The notes beneath the pieces are model-generated. The model ran no database searches and was not told the DNA's origin. It saw nothing but the letters and a program-made list of their open reading frames with translations. 64,000 nucleotides of DNA from Phyto melanocephala (taxonomy: Eukaryota; Arthropoda; Insecta; Diptera; Rhinophoridae), in contig OW799237.1 of NCBI GenBank assembly GCA_941918925.1, positions 72,285,626 to 72,349,625 of the forward strand, given 5' to 3'. Positions 57,040 to 64,000 of this stretch are shown piece after piece. The position numbers and the translations under genes are program-made. Position 1 is the first letter of the stretch. Every line of letters starts with the position of its first letter.

Positions 57040-57959
57040 AAGGGTGTTTTTTTAAGCCCGATAGAACTTGAAATTGTAAAAAATAACACAAAAAATTAAA
57101 TTGTAATCAACATTTTTTTTTATTCGAAAGATCAATACGTGACATTAACATTTGAAAATGATTTCGGGCATATGGGCACCGCGGCTGTTCTTGACGAAGC
57201 GCATTCTGGACGTCCAATTTTGGGCCACTTTTTCGAGCACTGCTGGCCGTATGTCACGAATAACACGAACAATGCTGGCCTCCAAGGCGTCAATTGTTGC
57301 TGGTTTATCAGCATAAACCAGTGACTTCACGTAGCCCCACAGGAAATAATCGAGAGGTGTCAAATCGCACGACCTTGGAGGCCAATTGACAGGTCCATTT
57401 CTCGAAATGAACTTATCGCTAAATTTTGATTACAATAAGTCGATGGTTGCGTTCGCCGTATGGCACGTAGCGCTATCCTGTTGAACCCACATCTCCTCCG
57501 GATCAATGTCATCCATATTTTCAAAAAAAAAATCATTGATCATGGTGCGGTAACGATCTCCATTGACCGTAACGCGAGCTCCGGCCTCATTTTTGAAGAA
57601 ATAAGGTCCGATGATGCCACCAGCGTGAAAACCGCACCAAACGTTGAATTTTTCTGGATGTAATGGAGTCTGTAGGGTCTCTTGTGGATTGGTCTCGCTC
57701 CATATGCGGCAATTTTGCTTATTAACAAACCCGTTAAGCCAAAAATGCGCCTCATCGCTGAACACAATTTTGCGATAAAATTGGACGTCCAGAATGCGCT
57801 TCGTCAAGAACAGCCGCGGTGCCCATATGCCCGAAATCATTTTCAAATGTTAATGTCACGTATTGATCCTTCGAATAAAAAAAAAATTTTGATTACAATT
57901 TAATTTTTTGTGTTATTTTTTACAATTTCAAGTTCTATCGGGCTTAAAAAAACACCCTT
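57040..57959 (-). mobile_element. fold-back mariner-like element with about 182-bp inverted arms
   Basis: Arms 57040-57221 and 57777-57959 are inverted copies with two or so mismatches; tips AAGGGTGTTTTTTTAAGCCC; TA flanks at 57038-57039 and 57960-57961. The arms include part of the transposase coding sequence itself, so the right arm carries an inverted copy of the end of the gene in place of the normal N-terminal half. Confidence 0.9.
57145..57846 (-). pseudogene. mariner-type transposase, catalytic region only
   Basis: From about 57776 the minus strand codes IVFSDEAHFWLNGFVNKQN (first catalytic Asp), FNVWCGFHAGGIIGPYFF, VNGDRYRTMIND and QQDSATCHTANATID (second Asp). After a frame break at about 57430 comes DLTPLDYFLWGYVKSL (third Asp) and then the C-terminal helices to 57145. 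The apparent first 23 residues of the upper frame are antisense to the C-terminal end and are not transposase sequence. The DNA-binding N-terminal half is missing, so no active protein can come from it. Confidence 0.85.
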
Positions 57960-57961
57960 TA

Positions 57962-59105
57962 GTATATGTAAAAATTTGAACTAATATTTTATCGTTGGTA
58001 AATATCATTAGGTAAAATAAGAATTCACTTTTCGAGTTACTACCTTTTTGTTGAAAAAATTTTTTTTTAATTTTATTAAAATTTCTACAAAAGCGTCATA
58101 ATTCAAAATAATACCAAAAAAAATCGATAAATTTCAAAAAAATAGTGTTAACTCAAAAATAGATTTTTTTGCAATGATTGGTAAAATTTAAAACAAAAAC
58201 AATGTATATATATATTTTCAAATGGAATTTGCTTCCTATGGTATATTTGAATTTTTAAATTCTGTTAAAATGTGGCCACAAACAGTTTTTTGACTCTACT
58301 GAAAATTCAAAAATTTTGAGTTAATACCCTCTTGTTAATCAAGTGCGATATGTACATTTAAAATGAAGTGGGAAATTGCTTGAAACTTGAAAACTAAGCG
58401 TTTCCAGACTTTAAGCAATTAAATTTTTCTTATTTTCAAATTTTCTATCACTCTATGCTACTCTTTTGATTTAGAGGTGCGTTAGTAAACTAGATTTAGG
58501 CCAGAAGTGTGGATAAGTTTACAAAAATACAAAAGTTTGTAGTAGGCATTAAGACAATTTAATTTATTTCATTTGTATGTATATTTATGTTTGTTATATA
58601 ATAGAGGAGAAAATCCTTGAGCCCTGCCGAAGGCTGCCATTGTAAAGAAACTTTAGTTAGAGAAGCCCTCTGTTTGTTATACCAAAATCGTTTAAGATTG
58701 ACCAAGGACAGGTTACGCAGGTAAACTTTGCTATAAAATTGACCCGGACATGCAAAAACTTTTATCAAATTTTTAATACAGTTTTACTTGAATAAACTAT
58801 ACATTTATTAAGCACATGACATTTTTCTGTAAAAGTTTATGCAGAGAAACTTTAGTTTGCGAAGCCGCTGTTTTTTATTTGATTTATGTTATATACACGT
58901 TTACTTGAATTTCCAAGGCTTTAACCATTTCAACTTCTTATTTCTCAAGTTTTTATAACTACATTTATTTTTTTTTTTAATTTGGTGCGTTGGTAAAAAA
59001 AATTTGTTTTATAAAACTTTAATATTTATATCAAAATATCACTGTTACCCATTAACTCATTTTTATGCGGCGTTAAAACTTAGTCTGGATTTCGAGGTTA
59101 GTAAA
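57962..59105. other. AT-rich stretch without recognisable genes
   Basis: Nothing I can support; an open frame at 58559-58768 has no recognisable features. Confidence 0.4.
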
Positions 59106-59830
59106 AACAAGTAACAGTGCTATATTCGGCCGTGCCGAATCTTATATACCCTTCACAACGTGTAGTCATGCAATAACAATTGTTTGTATCACCATTCATC
59201 CCATATAAAATACGTGCATACGTACACGTTAGAATAAATGTGGCATCGAATCCCAGCTGAGCCAAAAAAATTTTATTTTATTTTATTTAATATATTATTT
59301 ATATTTTATTATTTTTTTTAATATTTTTTTTAAATTTTTTTTAAAATTTTTTTTTAATTTTTTTTTTGTAGTTTTTTTTATTATTTTTTTCTTATTTTTA
59401 ATATTTTTTTTTTGTAATTTTTTTTGTTTGGTATGTTTTTTACATGTATGTATGTATGTATGTTGTTGTTGTAATTGTGAAAAAAAACGAGGTGGTCGTG
59501 GTTTTTTGCTCATATCTCAGAAAGTTATGGGGCGATTGTGCTGAATTTCAATAGCGATTCATTCCTGGATATTTCCAAGAGATTGATACCATATACAGAT
59601 CTGAGGAACATATAGTTGCTTCTAAAAGTTGATTTCAACCAACACACGGACAGACGGGCAGACGGACAGACGGATAGACGGACAGACGGTCAGGGCTTAA
59701 TCGACTCCTCTATTCATAAGCTTTCAGAAAATATATACTTTATGGGGTCGGAAATGAAAATTGTAGAAATTACAAACGGAATGACAAAGCTATATATACC
59801 CTTGTGCACCACAGGTGAAGGGTATAAAAA
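59106..59830 (-). mobile_element. DINE-A element
   Basis: AACAAGTAACAGTGCTATAT end, hairpin ATTCGGCCGTGCCGAAT (59123-59139), long T-rich core, (TATG)n at 59445-59462, repeated GACAGACGG units (59650-59690) and the 5' end ACCCTTGTGCACCACAGG plus GGGTATA. Confidence 0.8.
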
Positions 59831-61000
59831 AATTTTTGACGCCGAAACAAAATAACTTATTTAAACAAATCCATGGCAATACTGGAGAAAATTATTTACT
59901 TTTATAATGAAAAATTAATGCATTTAAAACGTATATATCAGCAAAAGAGTGTATAAATATAAATAAGTAATCCAAGAAGAACAATATTATATTAAATTTA
60001 TAAAACTGCAAAAAATGACCTTATATGTGCATGACCTCATAGACATCAGAATGCATAGGAATTTTTGAGGACTGTCCTCATATGAAGCAAATGTTCTCAA
60101 AGACATCTAGCGATTGAAAAATTGGACACAAATGTAGCGCTGTGAATATATATAAAAATATAAATATGTTTCTACAATATTATAAAGCAAAAATTCTTTA
60201 AAAATTGCTGTCATGACCGCAGTATATTTTGTTCGTTTGTTTTGAATTGTTTTGATTTCATTTAAATAAACTTTATATTTTAATAAATAATTTGGATTTG
60301 TTGTTATTGTTTTTTCAAATATTGCAATTTTATTAAATTAAAAAATTTCATCTATTTATTACTGAATAAATTAATACATTTTAGTATTAACGTATAATTC
60401 GTCAACTTTTGGGCTTCACATATATTTTCTTATTTGATGATTAACTAGCACGATTCCAAGCTATTCGTTCTGTGTACGTACAATTATTATGCAAATATCC
60501 ATGTATGTAATTATGTATGTATCTATGTATTTCTGTACGGATTGTAGCTACAAAATATGTAATTTTAAATGAAATAACTTTTTATCATTATATGTAGAGA
60601 TTATCATAAATAATGTTTAAGATACAACGCAATACATCTTTTACTCTCAACATCTATTTATATAAAATCCTGTTCTACTCTATGAATGGATAGTTATTGT
60701 TAATTTGGGCATTTATTACAATTAAAATTTATTTCAACTTATTACATCTACATACATATGTATGTATACTTATGTGTGCAAGTGCAAAAATTACATGATA
60801 AATTTTCTCTATATAATCATCGCATTTGCATATGAATGTCATAATGGAAATCGTACGAAAAGGAAAAAATACAAAAACCAAAAAGTTAGAAATAAATATT
60901 TATTTGTAATTCCGTTTAATGCGCTTCAGTGCCAATGGCTATAAATTATTTACATTTTATTTTTCCTTTGTTTCTTTTTATACGAATACAATTTTACCTA
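59831..61000. other. AT-rich stretch without recognisable genes
   Basis: Short CATACATATGTATG palindromes near 60751 and a TATGTATG tract near 60505. No genes. Confidence 0.4.
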
Positions 61001-61334
61001 TGTATGTATGTATGTATGTATGTATGTATGTATGTATGTATGTATGTATGTATGTATGTATGTATGTATGTATGTATGTATGTATGTATGTATGTATGTA
61101 TGTATGTATGTATGTATGTATGTATGTATGTATGTATGTATGTATGTATGTATGTATGTATGTATGTATGTATGTATGTATGTATGTATGTATGTATGTA
61201 TGTATGTATGTATGTATGTACGTATGTATGTATGTATGTATGTATGTATGTATGTATGTATGTATGTATGTATGTATGTATGTATGTATGTATGAATGTA
61301 TGTATGTATGTATGTATGTATGTATGTATGTATG
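61001..61334. repeat. (TATG)n microsatellite, about 83 units
   Basis: Almost pure for about 335 bp, with single interruptions near 61221 (TACG) and 61294 (TGAATG). The repeat is open in several frames by its nature; those frames are not genes. Confidence 0.98.
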
Positions 61335-61509
61335 TTTTTTTTTTTTTTTTTTTATTAACGAGGTGAAATCATCGAAAGACCCTGGTACTCAGGTCAACCA
61401 GGAGTGCGTGACTTTAACACGCTAAAACACCTCGGTACACTAGCCCAAAATCCCTGCGGAACTACCACAAAGCTATACATCGCAGGGGGGGGAAGGTACA
61501 ACACCCAAA

Positions 61510-62661
61510 CTATAACATCCTATTACGGATTTTCTCAACCCTACGAAGTTCAATGAGAACCAATCTAGCATATTCACATACATACTCCCAACTGCGTGCA
61601 GAGGACAACATAATCTCCACTATATTACTGTGATCAACACTACGGCCTATCATCCCCTCAAGGTGTATTCTCTCCCTATCAAAACGCGAGCACGAAAGGA
61701 ATACATGTTCAGCATTCTCCTCGACATTACCATCACAACTCGGACAGAACGGAGAAGTATCATGACCAAATCTGTATAAGTAAGACCGGAAACAACCGTG
61801 TCCACTAAGCAACTGTGTAACATAGAAGTCCAGATCCCCATGTGCTCGCCCGAGCCATGGGACTAAGTCAGGAATAAGAGAAAACGTCCATCTACCCTTC
61901 TCTGACAAGGACCATCGCCGCTGCCACTCAGCAATCGTTTCAATATCTGAGAAGCCTCTGATCTGAAGATCAATTGGCATCATTCCTGCAATCACCAATG
62001 CTGCATCATCTGATACAGTCCGGTAAGCACAAATAACTCGCAAAGCAGCCAGTCTATATACTGGGCTTATAATTCCCCTATCGGTCTTCAACCAAAGAGC
62101 CCGAGACCAAATAGGTGATGCATACATAATCACACTCTTAACTACTCCAGCCAGAAGTTTCCGACGTAAGTACTTTGGGCCTCTCGTATTTGGCATTATA
62201 CGAGACAGAGCAGTATATGTTCTCGAAGACTTCTCAGCAACATATAGCAGATGATCCTTAAAAGATAAACGACAATCTATCATAACCCCAAGATATTTAA
62301 GCGAAGGTTTCGTCTCAATACAACACGATCCCACATTCAATTTCACAGACTCCATTGACCTACGGCTGGATATCAAAATCGCCTCTGTCTTTTGGTCAGC
62401 GAGCCCCAAATTAACTGATTCCAACCAGGAGCGCACAATTCCTATGCTTGCATTAGCAATGGTCGTAATCTCCACTAACTCCCTAGCGACACATATCAGG
62501 GCTATGTCATCGGCAAAACCGACAATCTTAGCCCCATCGGGAAGAGACACACGGAGTATGCCATCATACATCACATTCCACAACAACGGTCCGAGAACCG
62601 AACCCTGTGATATTATGCTGTCGCATGCCCTTGTCGGTTTCGTACAGCAGGATTCTGTCAC
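61510..62661 (-). pseudogene. ORF2 C-terminal part, R1-clade copy 2
   Basis: Same content as in copy 1: GSVLGPLLWN, FADDIAL (about 62499-62520), LKYLGVMID and the CPSCDGNVEENAEHVFLSC zinc motif. A handful of residues differ (for example the motif just given). It is out of frame with the upstream RT part because of the same 14-nt gap. Confidence 0.9.
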
Positions 62662-64000
62662 GGAAGTAATCCTTCACTATAGCCAACAAGTACTCAGGAA
62701 TCGCTAAACGCGTGAGAGAATTCACTATAACCTCCCAGTTCGCCGAGTTAAATGCATTCCTGACGTCGAGCGTTACCACTACGCAATACTTCTTTGTGCC
62801 ATTCCTCCATCGTTTGCCCTCAATCGCCGCAGTGGCCGTATGAACCACTACGTTTAAAGCATCCACAGTCGATCTTGCCTTTCTAAAACCAAATTGATTA
62901 TCAGATAGACCTCCTACGCACTCAACATATTCCTCTAGTCTCCTACAAACTATGCTTTCCAACAGCTTCCCAAACGTATCAATCATACAGAGTGGTCGGT
63001 AGGAGGAAGGATCCTCCTGAGGTTTTCCCTGTTTCAATAACAAAACTAGCTTTTGCCTTTTCCACATACTCGGAAATTTACCATGGCGTAAACACGAATT
63101 GATCAAATGGATAACCTGAACAGAGCAATACTTGAAAGTCTCCCTTACTACCGCATTCGGTATGCCATCCAAGCCAGGGGTTTTCCCGTCCCTAAATTTG
63201 CTCATGGCAGCTTCAACCTCAACTGTCGTGACAAGCGGAAAGTCAAATACCATATGAACAGTATCAGTCTGCCAAGATGTCACACCTTGGTAAGGAAATA
63301 AGTGATCCACTATGCGCCTAAGTATTTCAGCATCCTTAGGTGGTGGAGGATTTAGACACTTTAGCCTTTTTGTTACCAGCTTATAAGCCAGACCCCATGG
63401 GTCGTTTTCAACCTCTTCACACATCTGTATGAAACATGCCCTCTTACTCCTACTGATCGCCATTTTCAAGGATTTGCGGATGCGCCTATATTGGTCACGG
63501 TGCTCGTCATTCCCCGGCCTACCTCGGCTTCTAGTATACCGTCGTCTAGCCCGGATACATTCCGACCGTAGTTGAGAAATTTCCCCGTTCCACCAATATA
63601 CCGGCCGCTTGTCCGCACTCATCCTCCTTTTAATCATAGACGTATCGCATGCCTCCGATACCCTACTTATGAGTTGCGCAGCCATTGTTTCAGGCTGCCC
63701 TTGCAACCTCATATTTTCCACCACTACTCCAAATAATTCCCTATCAAGGCTATCTGTTTTCCATCCCGAAATTCGTTCCGGGTGTATAATCATTGCATCC
63801 TGGCGCAATTCCACCCTAATATCAATCAATATAGCATTATGATCGCTATGTGTGTATATCCCGGGCATGCTCCATCCTACCCTTCCCATAATATCAGCGC
63901 TAGCAAAGGCAACATCAATAATTGACCCCGCTTCGCCTCTTGAGAAAGTGTGCTCAGCTCCGTTGTTTAACAGAATCACATTAAGTGTAGAAAATGACTC
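62564..64000 (-). pseudogene. ORF2 endonuclease end and RT, R1-clade copy 2 (partial)
   Basis: The window enters the endonuclease near SIIDVAFASADIMGRVGW and THSDHNAI. RT follows as in copy 1 with KTPGLDGIPN, SSYRPLCMIDTFGKLLE, FGFRKARSTVDAL and TLDVRNAFN, then runs out of phase at the same point, near 62613. Confidence 0.9.

Larger units (their letters stand above)
61335..64000 (-). mobile_element. R1-clade non-LTR retrotransposon, copy 2 (intact 3' end, runs off the window)
   Basis: The 3' tail on the minus strand is an A run of about 20 bases (T run at about 61335-61354), directly followed by (CATA)n. A 3' untranslated part of about 150 bp lies between tail and ORF2 and is mostly missing in copy 1. 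The coding part matches copy 1 without any indel. Its 5' part lies beyond the window end. Confidence 0.92.

Noticed and set aside
57139..57324. Plus-strand frame in the fold-back mariner
   Set aside because: Antisense of the transposase end; its similarity to the upper frame is caused by the inverted arms.
59295..59513. A lysine-rich frame on the minus strand
   Set aside because: It is the T-rich core of DINE-A read backwards.
61001..61425. Open frames of 95-168 codons made of MYVC repeats
   Set aside because: They come from the (TATG)n microsatellite, which is open in several frames; no gene features.
1..64000. tRNA, rRNA or CRISPR arrays
   Set aside because: I looked for cloverleaf-type segments, rRNA-like GC-rich blocks and regularly spaced direct repeats and found none. 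The only tRNA-like match is the primer-binding site.

Overview
The window looks like an AT-rich, repeat-dense piece of a higher-fly (brachyceran dipteran, perhaps calyptrate) nuclear genome. Three things point there: many copies of DINE-1/INE-1-like elements (5' end TATACCC...GGGTATA, a GTCCGTCTGTC block, and a 3' hairpin followed by CTTACTTGTTTT); abundant (TATG)n; and fly-type R1-clade, jockey-clade, Ty3/gypsy, hAT and mariner-like elements. The species is an inference; I could run no search. Names rest on motifs and remembered family features.

The one host gene that looks intact is at 51618-52079 (-): a secreted prepropeptide with two tandem six-cysteine defensin-like (CS-alpha-beta) domains and a furin-type site before the first. 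Two decayed relatives lie on the same strand at about 36950-37287 and 43425-43690, so 37-52 kb is a small, decaying defensin-like cluster broken up by mobile elements. An intronless copy of a DnaJ gene of the mrj/DNAJB6 type lies at 6857-7633 (-) and has one in-frame stop. 116-880 holds a possible last exon and the C-terminal part of a repetitive invertebrate protein family.

Layout. 1-9 kb: gene fragments, a mariner-like deletion derivative (2506-3327), a BED/hAT transposase fragment, the DnaJ retrocopy and a large palindrome (8035-8357). 9.1-15.0 kb: a cluster of DINE elements of two subfamilies, here called A and B; the B copy holds another mariner derivative. 15585-24437: a complete but dead Ty3/gypsy LTR retrotransposon read on the minus strand, with 528-bp LTRs, a tRNA-Leu-type primer site, gag and pol. 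Its gag is split by a 2.6-kb DNA transposon (21201-23822) that carries an uninterrupted four-exon gene on the other strand. 25541-28977: a DNA transposon with about 480-bp terminal inverted repeats and a decayed transposase of a family I cannot name. 31.0-36.2 kb: a 120-bp tandem repeat, DINE-A fragments and an R1-clade non-LTR element. 38-43 kb: DINE-B, a mariner derivative and a jockey-clade relic. 44042-46507: a hAT element with a perfect 8-bp target duplication, holding a DINE-B copy. 46.7-50.3 kb: DINE-B, a hAT C-terminal fragment and an old R1-clade relic. 54.3-59.8 kb: DINE copies, a Ty3/gypsy relic and a fold-back mariner-like element. 61.0-64.0 kb: a (TATG)n array of about 335 bp with a second R1-clade copy inserted beside it and running off the window end.

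Nearly all reading frames are mobile-element proteins, most of them broken. The nesting gives relative ages: retrotransposon before the DNA transposon in its gag; hAT before its DINE-B; DINE-A before the fold-back mariner.
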